A stretch of 6,583 nucleotides of DNA, from contig CANHAW010000124.1 of the NCBI GenBank assembly GCA_947458675.1, positions 1-6,583 on the forward strand, read 5' to 3'. The number at the start of each line of letters is the position of its first letter. The first letter of the stretch is position 1. Below the pieces are notes generated by a model, which had not been told where the DNA came from, made no database searches, and was given only the letters and a program-made list of their open reading frames with translations. Below are positions 1 through 5,670 of the stretch, piece after piece. A program made the translations under genes and the position numbers. The DNA is from Beijerinckiaceae bacterium. Its GTDB lineage: Bacteria; Pseudomonadota; Alphaproteobacteria; Rhizobiales; Beijerinckiaceae.

Positions 1-326
1 ATGCCGGCGGCTGCTTGCCGCACAAGGCGCACACCCTGTTTTTCGATTGCGCCATAGCTGAATGTCTGTTGCGACATGACGCGCAGTCCGCCGAGCACGG
101 CATTGCTATAGGCGCAGGAAATGTAATTGGCATTGGGCTCGACCAGCGTGACGGACATGCCGTCGCGCTGCAAAAAGCGCGCGCAGGTCGCGCCTGCAAA
201 ACCGCCGCCGATCACCACAACATGTGCAGGCGTTTGTGCAAGGGCAGGGCGCGCCAAAGTCGCTGCCGCACTGGCTGCGGCGCCTGCAAGGATGATGCGG
301 CGTGTGGGACCGGCTTTGCACGTCAT
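1..326 (-). CDS. Flavocytochrome c sulfide dehydrogenase-type flavoprotein (FccB/SoxF-like), N-terminal part, cut by window edge
   Basis: Only the first 108 residues are visible; the family usually has about 400-430, so the rest lies left of position 1. Seen: a twin-arginine signal (TRRIILAG, residues 8-15) with a likely cut after ALA at residue 30, placing the protein in the periplasm. A Rossmann FAD-binding fold follows: VVVIGGGFAG at 36-45 (GxGxxG) and the ribose-binding Glu63 (LVE). Next comes NYISCAYSNAVLGG at 67-80. By family knowledge this aligns with the segment of Allochromatium FccB containing Cys42, which carries FAD covalently, so Cys71 is the candidate covalent FAD anchor. The ATG at 326 overlaps the cytochrome stop (ATGA), and an in-frame TAA at 344-342 excludes a longer start. 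FccB oxidises sulfide and passes electrons to its cytochrome partner. Here the substrate is inferred only from family; the neighbours suggest it could differ. Confidence 0.85.
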   Translation of the reverse strand, partial: MTCKAGPTRRIILAGAAASAAATLARPALAQTPAHVVVIGGGFAGATCARFLQRDGMSVTLVEPNANYISCAYSNAVLGGLRVMSQQTFSYGAIEKQGVRLVRQAAAG

Positions 327-682
327 CGCTTCACGGCCTCTTTATCCGAAAGCCAGAGTGCAATGGCGCGGCTTTCTTCGGGCGTGAAACCTTTGGCGAT
401 GCGGTTCATCAATGTCGCTTCGCGCGAGCCGCTGCGATATTGCTCCATCGCCGTTTCAATGTCAGCGGCAGAGAGTTTTTCAAGCGAAGGCATTTCTGTT
501 TGCCCGGCGCCATGGCAGCCAAGGCAGGCAGATGCGCCGGCTGGCGCAGCGCTCACATGGCGCATGGTGTTCGGGGACGGATTGTTGGCGCTTTGCGCCA
601 GCGCACCCCCAGACAAGAGGAGGAGCGCGATGAGCGCTCCTCCTTTTCGTGTCGCGAGGACCAATGTCTCGCGGTTCATCAT
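323..682 (-). CDS. Periplasmic mono-heme cytochrome c (FccA/SoxE-like), 119 aa
   Basis: This is a small class I cytochrome c. It has a Sec signal peptide (positive start, then GGALIALLLLSGGALA at 14-29, probable cut before Gln30), one covalent heme site CLGCH at 53-57 with His57 as proximal ligand, and Met92 in LMNRIAKGFTPEES as probable distal ligand. The Met-x-RIAKG-(F/Y) segment is typical of the cytochrome subunit of flavocytochrome c. The mature size of about 90 residues fits the mono-heme type rather than the di-heme FccA of Allochromatium. The two heme cysteines are the only cysteines. The gene starts 3 bases after the Mo-subunit stop, using an AAGG ribosome site inside the end of that gene. 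Two ATGs are adjacent, and the first has the better spacing. Its TGA overlaps the flavoprotein ATG, so the pair is probably translationally coupled. It is the likely electron acceptor for the Mo hydroxylase, the flavoprotein, or both (inference). Confidence 0.88.
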   Translation of the reverse strand: MMNRETLVLATRKGGALIALLLLSGGALAQSANNPSPNTMRHVSAAPAGASACLGCHGAGQTEMPSLEKLSAADIETAMEQYRSGSREATLMNRIAKGFTPEESRAIALWLSDKEAVKR

Positions 683-685
683 GGC

Positions 686-2857
686 TTACGCCTTGCGCAG
701 ATCGACATTCTTGATCGGCACCTGACGGATGCGCTTGCCGGTCGCGGCAAAGATCGCATTCAGCACAGCGGGTGCGGCGACGAAGATCGTCGGCTCGCCA
801 ACGCCACCCCAGAAGTCGCCCGAGGGAACCGGATAGGATTCGACCGGCGGCATGTGCTCCATCTTGAGGATCTCGTAAGTGTCGAGATTCTCCTGTTCCA
901 TCTGGCCGTCTTTGGCGGTCATTTCGCTGAACAGCAGCGATGTCAGGCCATAGGCGAAGGAGCCTTCGATCTGGGCTGCGACCTGCTGCGGATTGACGAC
1001 ATGGCCGCAATCAGTCGTGGCAACGATGCGATGGATCTTCAATTCGCCCTTGGCGCTGACCGACACTTCGGCAACCGCGGCCACATAGGAGCCATAACCC
1101 ATGTGCTGGGCTACGCCGCGATAGACGCCTTGCGGCAGCGGCTTGCCCCAGCCCGCCTTTTCAGCGACGGCATTCAGCACAGCCAGATGCTTGGGATATT
1201 TCGCCATCATCTTCTGGCGGAAGGCCAGCGGATCCTGACCCGCAGCATGGGCCAGTTCATCGACGAAACATTCCAGATAGATCGCATTCTGGTTGTTGTT
1301 CACGCCACGCCAGAAGCCCGGCCGGAAGGGCGGGTTGCGCATGGCATGGTCAACCAGCAGGTTCGGAATGTCATAGCCGATCTGCGCTTCCGGACCTTGT
1401 GCATTGAGGCCCTGGAAGGTGGCCGGATCGCGGCCCTCAACCAGCGCGGTCGGGCGCAAGGCCGCCAGAATCGACTGACCGGAAATGCGCATGCGCAAAG
1501 CTGTCAGATTGCCCTTTTCATCGAGGCCGCCGACGAGCTTGCACTGCGTGACGGGATGATAGGTGCCGTGCAGCATGTCCTGTTCGCGCGACCAGATGAG
1601 CTTGATCGGCGTGCCGGGCATTTCCTTGGCGATGGTCACCGCCTGATGGACGAAATCATGGCTCGACGAGCGACGGCCGAAACCGCCGCCGAGGTTGAGA
1701 CGGATGACGTCGCATTTGTCGATGGTCAGGCCGGATGCGGAAACGGTCGTCGCCAGTGCGGCTTCGGCATTTTGCGTTGCGGTCCAGACCATGCATTTGT
1801 CAGCCGTCCAGACGGCCGTCGCATTCATCGGCTCCATGGTGACATGGTGCTGATAGGGATAGGCATAGACTGCCTCGATTTTCTTGGCAGCCTTGCCGAG
1901 CGCCTCATCGACATTGCCCTGACGATTGCCGACGAAAGCCTCTTTGGCTTCGAGGCCTTCCTTCAGCATGGCGTCGATGGTTGCGCTGGAGACTTTCGTA
2001 TTCGGATTGTCTTCCCAGGTGATTTTCACCGCTTCCAGCGCAGTCTTGGCGCGATACCAAGTGTCGGCAACAACCGCGACGGCATTGCCATCGACGATCA
2101 TCACCTTCCTCACGCCGCGCATTTTTTCGGCTGCTGCAGAATCGATGCTCTTGATCTTGCCGCCGGGAACCGGCGTCTCAAGGATCGCCGCATTCAGCAT
2201 GTTCGGCATTTTGAAGTCGATGGAATAGATCTGCGAACCGTCGAGCTTCTCTTTCGTGTCGAGACGCGGCAGCGACTTGCCGGCAATCGTCCAGTCCTTC
2301 GGATTCTTGAGCGTCACATCCTTCGGCGGTTCGATTTTGGCGGCAGCGAGCGCCACCTTGCCGTAAGTGGTCGAGCGCTTCGAGGCGTCATGCGTAATCA
2401 CGCCCTTGGCGGTCTTCAGCTCGGTGACCGGCACTTTCCATTCATTCGCAGCCGCCTGCATCAGCATGATGCGGGCTGCAGCGCCGCCCTTGCGGACGTA
2501 ATCTTCCGAGCCGCGAATACCGCGCGAACCGGCTGTCTGGAAATCGCCCCAGATGCGCTTGCGCGCGACATTCTGGCCGGGCGTGGGATATTCTGTCGTC
2601 ACTTTCGACCAGTCGGCATCGAGCTCTTCTGCAACGAGCTGGGCGAGACCGGTGAGCGTGCCCTGACCCATTTCAACGCGGGCGACGCGAACCACGACTT
2701 TATCGTCGGGCTGGATCACGACCCAGGCGTTGATCTCGGGCGTCTGCGCGCCCTGAGCGGCAGCGAAGGGAATATGAAAGCCCAGTGTCAGGCCTCCGGT
2801 GGCGGCGGCGGTTCCGGCAAGGAAGCCGCGACGCGAAAGATTCTGCGCAATCGTCAT
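686..2857 (-). CDS. Tat-exported molybdenum hydroxylase large subunit (isoquinoline 1-oxidoreductase beta / IorB-like), 723 aa
   Basis: This is the Mo-cofactor subunit of a xanthine-dehydrogenase-superfamily hydroxylase, which inserts water-derived oxygen into an N-heterocycle or aldehyde carbon. Seen: a Tat signal (SRRGFLAG at 8-15, probable cut near residue 34); EMGQGTLTGLAQLVAEEL at 62-79; the central molybdopterin-dehydrogenase domain with HHVTMEPMNA (337-346) and the dinucleotide-binding loop LGGGFGRR (389-396); FWRGVNNNQNA followed by ECFVDELA (515-536); DCGHVVNP (616-623); and the catalytic Glu688 in GGVGEP (684-689). The length fits the Tat-carrying IorB group (about 720-780). The cofactor is probably molybdopterin cytosine dinucleotide, by family. 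A GGGAGG ribosome site lies 5 bases before the ATG, and the gene starts 16 bases after the [2Fe-2S] gene. No CoxM/XdhA-type FAD subunit is present, as expected for this group, which donates electrons to cytochrome c or other acceptors. The substrate cannot be assigned; aldehyde dehydrogenase activity is an alternative. Confidence 0.92.
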   Translation of the reverse strand: MTIAQNLSRRGFLAGTAAATGGLTLGFHIPFAAAQGAQTPEINAWVVIQPDDKVVVRVARVEMGQGTLTGLAQLVAEELDADWSKVTTEYPTPGQNVARKRIWGDFQTAGSRGIRGSEDYVRKGGAAARIMLMQAAANEWKVPVTELKTAKGVITHDASKRSTTYGKVALAAAKIEPPKDVTLKNPKDWTIAGKSLPRLDTKEKLDGSQIYSIDFKMPNMLNAAILETPVPGGKIKSIDSAAAEKMRGVRKVMIVDGNAVAVVADTWYRAKTALEAVKITWEDNPNTKVSSATIDAMLKEGLEAKEAFVGNRQGNVDEALGKAAKKIEAVYAYPYQHHVTMEPMNATAVWTADKCMVWTATQNAEAALATTVSASGLTIDKCDVIRLNLGGGFGRRSSSHDFVHQAVTIAKEMPGTPIKLIWSREQDMLHGTYHPVTQCKLVGGLDEKGNLTALRMRISGQSILAALRPTALVEGRDPATFQGLNAQGPEAQIGYDIPNLLVDHAMRNPPFRPGFWRGVNNNQNAIYLECFVDELAHAAGQDPLAFRQKMMAKYPKHLAVLNAVAEKAGWGKPLPQGVYRGVAQHMGYGSYVAAVAEVSVSAKGELKIHRIVATTDCGHVVNPQQVAAQIEGSFAYGLTSLLFSEMTAKDGQMEQENLDTYEILKMEHMPPVESYPVPSGDFWGGVGEPTIFVAAPAVLNAIFAATGKRIRQVPIKNVDLRKA

Positions 2858-2873
2858 GTCATCCTCCCGAAAA

Positions 2874-3335
2874 TTAGCCGCGCTTCGTGTTCGAAGCAGC
2901 GAGTTTGATGGCGGCGCGAATACGGTTGTAGGTACCGCAGCGGCAGATATTGGTCATTTCCGCATTGATATCCGCATCGGTCGGATTGGGCTTGGACGCA
3001 ATGAGTGCCGCCGCAGCCATGATCTGGCCGGATTGGCAATAACCGCATTGCGGAACGTCAAGCTCGAGCCAGGCTTTCTGGATCGGATGGCTGACATTGG
3101 GCGACAGGCCTTCGATCGTGACGATCTTCTGCTGATCGGTAAAGGCGCTGATCGGCATGGAGCAGGAGCGCGTCGGCACGCCATCGACATGGACCGTGCA
3201 GGCGCCGCAGGCGGCAACGCCGCAGCCATATTTCGTGCCTGTCAGGCCGACCTGTTCGCGGATCGCCCAGAGCAGCGGAGTATCCGGTTCGACATCGATG
3301 TCGTGAACCTTGCCGTTAATGTTAAGGCGCGCCAT
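2874..3335 (-). CDS. [2Fe-2S] subunit of molybdenum hydroxylase (isoquinoline 1-oxidoreductase alpha / IorA-like), 153 aa
   Basis: This is the electron-transfer subunit that pairs with the downstream Mo subunit. The N-terminal plant-ferredoxin-like domain binds the first cluster through Cys38, Cys43, Cys46 and Cys58 (CGVAACGAC, then RSCSM). The C-terminal helical domain binds the second through Cys97, Cys100, Cys131 and Cys133 ([11 protein letters not shown] and [11 protein letters not shown]). All eight cysteines are present and the length of about 150 is normal. QSGQIM after the CGYC is typical of the IorA group rather than of the xanthine dehydrogenase small subunit. There is no signal peptide, so it probably folds in the cytoplasm and leaves with the Tat-bearing large subunit (inference). 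A strong GGGAGGG ribosome site lies 4 bases before the ATG. It is the first gene of the operon, 146 bases after the dioxygenase stop and beyond that gene's terminator. Confidence 0.94.
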   Translation of the reverse strand: MARLNINGKVHDIDVEPDTPLLWAIREQVGLTGTKYGCGVAACGACTVHVDGVPTRSCSMPISAFTDQQKIVTIEGLSPNVSHPIQKAWLELDVPQCGYCQSGQIMAAAALIASKPNPTDADINAEMTNICRCGTYNRIRAAIKLAASNTKRG

Positions 3336-3397
3336 TCAACCCTCCCGATGGCAATTGTTCTCCCGCCGCCTTCTTCTGGCAGCGGATCGTGAGAACG

Positions 3398-3421
3398 GTC
3401 AGACTACAGATACAGTCAGTC
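3398..3421. promoter_or_regulatory. Imperfect inverted repeat upstream of the Mo-hydroxylase operon, possible operator
   Basis: Between the dioxygenase terminator and the first operon gene lies GTCAGACT-acagatac-AGTCAGTC. The arms match at six of eight positions, with a perfect GACT/AGTC core and an 8-base spacer that itself repeats ACAG. It sits 63-86 bases before the operon ATG, where a regulator or promoter would be expected. No convincing -35/-10 pair was found in 3336-3421, so the operon promoter is unassigned. The repeat is short enough that chance cannot be excluded. Confidence 0.25.
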
Positions 3422-3461
3422 AAAAAGAAAGCGGCGGCACACGTCAGTGACGCATGCCGCC
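3422..3461 (-). terminator. Rho-independent terminator of the TauD-family dioxygenase gene
   Basis: The minus-strand transcript would form a hairpin with GGCGGCA (3461-3455) pairing with TGCCGCC (3439-3433). It extends inward through two G-U/U-G wobbles and four more pairs to a 3-base loop at 3448-3446. A T-rich tract (TTTCTTTTT, 3430-3422) follows. The two wobble pairs become C-A mismatches on the plus strand, so the structure is better formed in the minus-strand RNA. It starts 21 bases after the dioxygenase stop and separates that gene from the Mo-hydroxylase operon. Confidence 0.82.
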
Positions 3462-3481
3462 ATCACAAAAAATTGTCGGGC

Positions 3482-4306
3482 CTATTGAAGCGGCGGGATC
3501 GTGTCTCCGATCGTCACACGCTTCATCAGGCGGCGCTCCTTGTCCGAAAAATCGGTGCGCGCATGGCTGGTGCAGCGATTGTCCCATACGACAATGTCGC
3601 CAACCTTCCATTTGTGCTGATAGATCAGGCCGGTGTTTTCAATGTGGTCGCACAGCTCGGTGAGGAGCTCCTGGCTTTCCTGTTCAGCCATTCCCACAAT
3701 GCTGTCGGTCATCAGGCGGCAGACATAGAGCGCCTTTTTGCCCGTTTCCGGGATGCGGCGCACGATGGGATGGATGGCGTGAGGCCCCAGCTCATCGGTC
3801 TTGCTGTCGCGCTTGGTGGCGCCATAGGTGAAAGTGTTGAGCGCCTTGAGGCCCTCGATCCGCTTCTTGGTCGCCTCAGGCAGCGTCTCATAGGCGCGCA
3901 CCATATTGGCGAAACATGTGTCGCCACCCTCAGCGGGGATTTCGAGACCATGGAGCGCCGCGCCCTTGCAGGGCTGGGCCTGATGGATGCGATCGAAATG
4001 ATAGGACATTTCGCCGTCCGGCAGCGAGCCGACAAGTTCGCCATCCTGTCGAATGTTGGAAATGACCATGATATCGTCGCGGTGCGAGAGCGGCGATTTC
4101 TTGCGGGCCTTTTCGATCAGGCCGAAACATTTGCCGAATTCGACCAGTTCGTCGTCATTGATCGTGGGGCCATGGACGACAAGCACGTGATATTGGTTGA
4201 ACGCCTCGAGCAGGGCCTTGGAATCGGCCTCTGTGATCTTGCGAACGTCCAGACCGGAAATTTCGGCTCCGAGGGGTCCATCGAGCGGTTTGACCGCGAT
4301 TGTCAT
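3482..4306 (-). CDS. TauD/TfdA-family Fe(II)/2-oxoglutarate-dependent dioxygenase, 274 aa
   Basis: Family members couple 2-oxoglutarate decarboxylation to hydroxylation of a substrate such as a sulfonate, a phenoxy acid or another small acid. Seen: the iron facial triad His103-Phe-Asp105 (in SYHFDRIHQ) and distal His248 (WDNRCTSHARTDF); Arg259 and Arg263 (ERRLMKRVTIGD), at +11 and +15 from the distal His, matching the 2-oxoglutarate-binding arginines of TauD; the HPIVRRIPETGKKALYV core strand at 179-195. The length is normal (270-300). The residue between the iron ligands is Phe instead of the Thr of TauD (WHTD), so the pocket differs and taurine or 2,4-D should not be assumed. The reading frame is open further upstream, but the ATG at 4306 is chosen because a GGGAGG site precedes it and family homology (MTIAVKPLDGPLGAEISGLD) begins there. 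It appears to be a single-gene unit between two terminators. Cytoplasmic. Confidence 0.9.
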   Translation of the reverse strand: MTIAVKPLDGPLGAEISGLDVRKITEADSKALLEAFNQYHVLVVHGPTINDDELVEFGKCFGLIEKARKKSPLSHRDDIMVISNIRQDGELVGSLPDGEMSYHFDRIHQAQPCKGAALHGLEIPAEGGDTCFANMVRAYETLPEATKKRIEGLKALNTFTYGATKRDSKTDELGPHAIHPIVRRIPETGKKALYVCRLMTDSIVGMAEQESQELLTELCDHIENTGLIYQHKWKVGDIVVWDNRCTSHARTDFSDKERRLMKRVTIGDTIPPLQ

Positions 4307-4312
4307 TCTTGT

Positions 4313-4318
4313 CCTCCC
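4313..4318 (-). promoter_or_regulatory. Ribosome binding site fixing the dioxygenase start
   Basis: GGGAGG on the minus strand lies 6 bases before the ATG at 4306. No comparable site precedes the upstream start at 4375, and the residues between the two have no family resemblance. Confidence 0.8.
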
Positions 4319-4346
4319 ATTGTGGCGGATCTTTTTGTCCGCGTTG

Positions 4347-4375
4347 AACCTACAAAGCTGCGGGCTGGATGACAA
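4347..4375 (-). promoter_or_regulatory. Possible sigma-70-type promoter of the dioxygenase gene
   Basis: On the minus strand TTGTCA (4375-4370, five of six to TTGACA) is followed after exactly 17 bases by TAGGTT (4352-4347, three of six to TATAAT). It sits just after the binding-protein terminator and would give a leader of roughly 35 bases. The -10 match is weak, though alphaproteobacterial -10 boxes often are. A small inverted repeat (GCGGA / TCCGC, 4325-4342) falls in the predicted leader and could be an operator or chance. Confidence 0.35.
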
Positions 4376-4407
4376 CCTCGCAGGTCGCTTCTCGTCTGTA
4401 TTGCACG

Positions 4408-4436
4408 AAAAAAGGGCCCCCCGTGAGGAGGGCCCT
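4408..4436 (-). terminator. Rho-independent terminator of the BMP binding-protein gene
   Basis: The minus-strand RNA forms a 10-bp stem, AGGGCCCUCC (4436-4427) with GGGGGGCCCU (4422-4413), and a 4-base loop. Five more U (4412-4408) follow. One stem pair is G-U in this strand but a C-A mismatch on the plus strand, so the element belongs to minus-strand transcription. It starts 24 bases after the TAA of the binding-protein gene. Confidence 0.92.
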
Positions 4437-4459
4437 GATCTTTGCGGATGGGCAAGCCC

Positions 4460-5530
4460 TTAGCGCGGGAGCTTGTCGTCAATGCCCTGGACATACCAGT
4501 TCATGCCGAGGATCTGCTCGTCGGCGAGCGACTTGCCGCCCTTGCACTCGACCGTCTTGCCGCTCTGGTCGACAACCGGGCAGGCGAAGGGATGGAGCGC
4601 GCCGGAGCCGATATCGGCAACGGTTTTCTCTGCCAGCGCCTTCACGTCTGCAGGCATGTTGGTGAAGGGAGCCATGACGATCATTTTGGCGCCGATGCCG
4701 CCCCAGACGTCGCCGGTCTTCCACTTGCCATCCAGCGCGAGCTGGGTGCGCTCGATGTAATAGCCAGCCCAATTGTTGGTCGTGGCGGTGAGCTGGGCCT
4801 TCGGGCCGAACTTGATCATGTCGGAGGCCTGGCCGAAGGCGAATTTGCCGGCCTTTTCGGCTTCCTGCATGGGAGCGGCCGAATCCGTGTGCTGGGCGAG
4901 AATGTCGGCGCCCTGCGCCAGCAGAGCCTTGGCGGCTTCAGCTTCCTTGCCGGGATCGTACCAGGTGTTGGCCCAGATGATCTTCATCTTGATGTTCGGA
5001 TTGACCGATTTGGCGCCGAGATAGAAGGCGTTGATGCCGCCAATCACTTCGGGAATCGGATAGGCGGCGATATAGCCGACCGTATTGGTCTTGGTGACCT
5101 TGCCGGCGATCACGCCCTGCACGTAACGGCCTTCATAGAAGCGGGCCGAATAGGTCGCGACATTGTCGGCGCGCTTGTAGCCGGTGGCATGTTCGAACTG
5201 CAGGTTCGGATATTTGCGGGCCACGCGCAGCGTCGGCTCCATAAAGCCGAAAGAGGTCGTGAAAATCAGCTTGTGGCCGGTGCGGGCCAGCTGCTCGATG
5301 GCGCGCTCGCTGTCGTTCTCCGGCACTTTTTCGAGGAAGGTCGTCTCGATCTTGTCGCCGAAAGCCTTCTGCAGGGCGAGGCGTCCCTGCTCATGCTGGT
5401 AGGAATAGCCGTGGTCGCCGACGGGACCGACGTAAACGAAGCCGACTTTCAGCTTCTCCTGCGCGACCGCGCCGGTTGCAAAGCCCGCGGCGACAAGGGC
5501 CGCGGCGGCGTGTTTGAACATGCCCTTCAT
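4460..5530 (-). CDS. BMP-family ABC transporter substrate-binding protein (purine/nucleoside-type), 356 aa
   Basis: This is a periplasmic solute-binding protein of the Bmp/Med/PnrA family, whose characterised members bind nucleosides or purines for an ABC importer. The Sec signal peptide is at residues 1-23 (FKHAAAALVAAGFATGAVA, cut before Gln24). The mature two-lobed fold shows VGFVYVGPVGDHGYSYQHEQ (29-48), TTSFGFMEPT (91-100), ARFYEGRYVQGVIAG (129-143), GYIAAYPIPEVIGGINAF (152-169), TWYDPGKEAEAA (189-200) and AQHTDS (212-217). These are typical of the alphaproteobacterial subgroup that includes a Brucella protein crystallised with adenine (recalled, not checked). Cys317 and Cys329 are the only cysteines and may form a disulfide. 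The ATG at 5530 is preferred over upstream in-frame starts because GAGG lies 8 bases before it and the signal peptide begins there. A terminator follows directly, so no permease or ATPase gene is co-transcribed downstream. The ligand is inferred. Confidence 0.92.
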   Translation of the reverse strand: MKGMFKHAAAALVAAGFATGAVAQEKLKVGFVYVGPVGDHGYSYQHEQGRLALQKAFGDKIETTFLEKVPENDSERAIEQLARTGHKLIFTTSFGFMEPTLRVARKYPNLQFEHATGYKRADNVATYSARFYEGRYVQGVIAGKVTKTNTVGYIAAYPIPEVIGGINAFYLGAKSVNPNIKMKIIWANTWYDPGKEAEAAKALLAQGADILAQHTDSAAPMQEAEKAGKFAFGQASDMIKFGPKAQLTATTNNWAGYYIERTQLALDGKWKTGDVWGGIGAKMIVMAPFTNMPADVKALAEKTVADIGSGALHPFACPVVDQSGKTVECKGGKSLADEQILGMNWYVQGIDDKLPR

Positions 5531-5538
5531 GAGATTGT

Positions 5539-5542
5539 CCTC
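5539..5542 (-). promoter_or_regulatory. Ribosome binding site fixing the BMP protein start
   Basis: GAGG (within GAGGAC) lies 8 bases before the ATG at 5530. The signal peptide begins at this ATG. In-frame codons further upstream encode arginine-rich sequence without the character of an exported protein. Confidence 0.65.
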
Positions 5543-5579
5543 AGCTTTCGTTGGACGGGATTCCTGAAACCAAGCTTGC

Positions 5580-5598
5580 CGCGCCCCGAAGGGCCGCG
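5580..5598 (-). other. UUCG-capped hairpin in the FabH-BMP spacer
   Basis: On the minus strand GCCC-TTCG-GGGC (5594-5583) makes a stable tetraloop hairpin, with three further G/C pairs possible past one bulged G. No U tract follows, so it is not a clear intrinsic terminator. It could help end or protect the upstream FabH transcript, or sit in the leader of the BMP gene. GC-rich sequence raises the chance of coincidence. Confidence 0.35.
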
Positions 5599-5599
5599 C

Positions 5600-5644
5600 G
5601 CGAAACTTTTGCCAGACTGCGGCATCCGCACAGCTTTTGCCAGA
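5600..5644 (-). promoter_or_regulatory. 11-bp direct repeat with two sigma-54-like GG-N10-GC patterns, candidate control region of the BMP gene
   Basis: TCTGGCAAAAG occurs twice on the minus strand (5644-5634 and 5616-5606), 28 bases apart. Each copy starts a 15-base match to the sigma-54 pattern: TGGCAAAAGCTGTGC (5642-5628) and TGGCAAAAGTTTCGC (5614-5600), both with GG at -24 and GC at -12. Between them lies a short palindrome, TGCGG-atg-CCGCA (5630-5618). The downstream copy would start transcription about 60 bases before the BMP ATG. The -12 elements (GTGC, TCGC) deviate from TTGC, so this may instead be a repeated regulator site. The repeat itself is certain; its role is inferred. Confidence 0.4.
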
Positions 5645-5670
5645 GCGCCAGCGCGGGCGCGCCGCCGCCA

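Noticed and set aside
1..682. Assigning the last two operon genes outright as sulfide dehydrogenase
   Set aside because: The family match is good, but no sox or other sulfur genes are visible, only a quarter of the flavoprotein can be read, and the operon begins with a Mo hydroxylase. The substrate is left open.
302..2908. A plus-strand open frame of 868 codons opposite the Mo hydroxylase subunit
   Set aside because: It overlaps a fully supported gene with catalytic motifs across its length. Its translation is rich in His, Arg, Asp and Gly with no recognisable domain. This is a typical antisense shadow of GC-biased codon use.
3336..3421. A sigma-70 promoter using TTGACT at 3423-3418 for the Mo hydroxylase operon
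   Set aside because: At 16-18 bases spacing there is no hexamer resembling TATAAT, and the box overlaps the T tract of the preceding terminator.
3389..4372. A plus-strand open frame of 327 codons opposite the dioxygenase
   Set aside because: It covers the terminator hairpin and the antisense of a well-supported enzyme gene, and no motif is visible.
4307..4375. A longer dioxygenase start at 4375
   Set aside because: The 23 extra residues have no family similarity, overlap the candidate promoter and lack a ribosome site. The ATG at 4306 has GGGAGG at good spacing.
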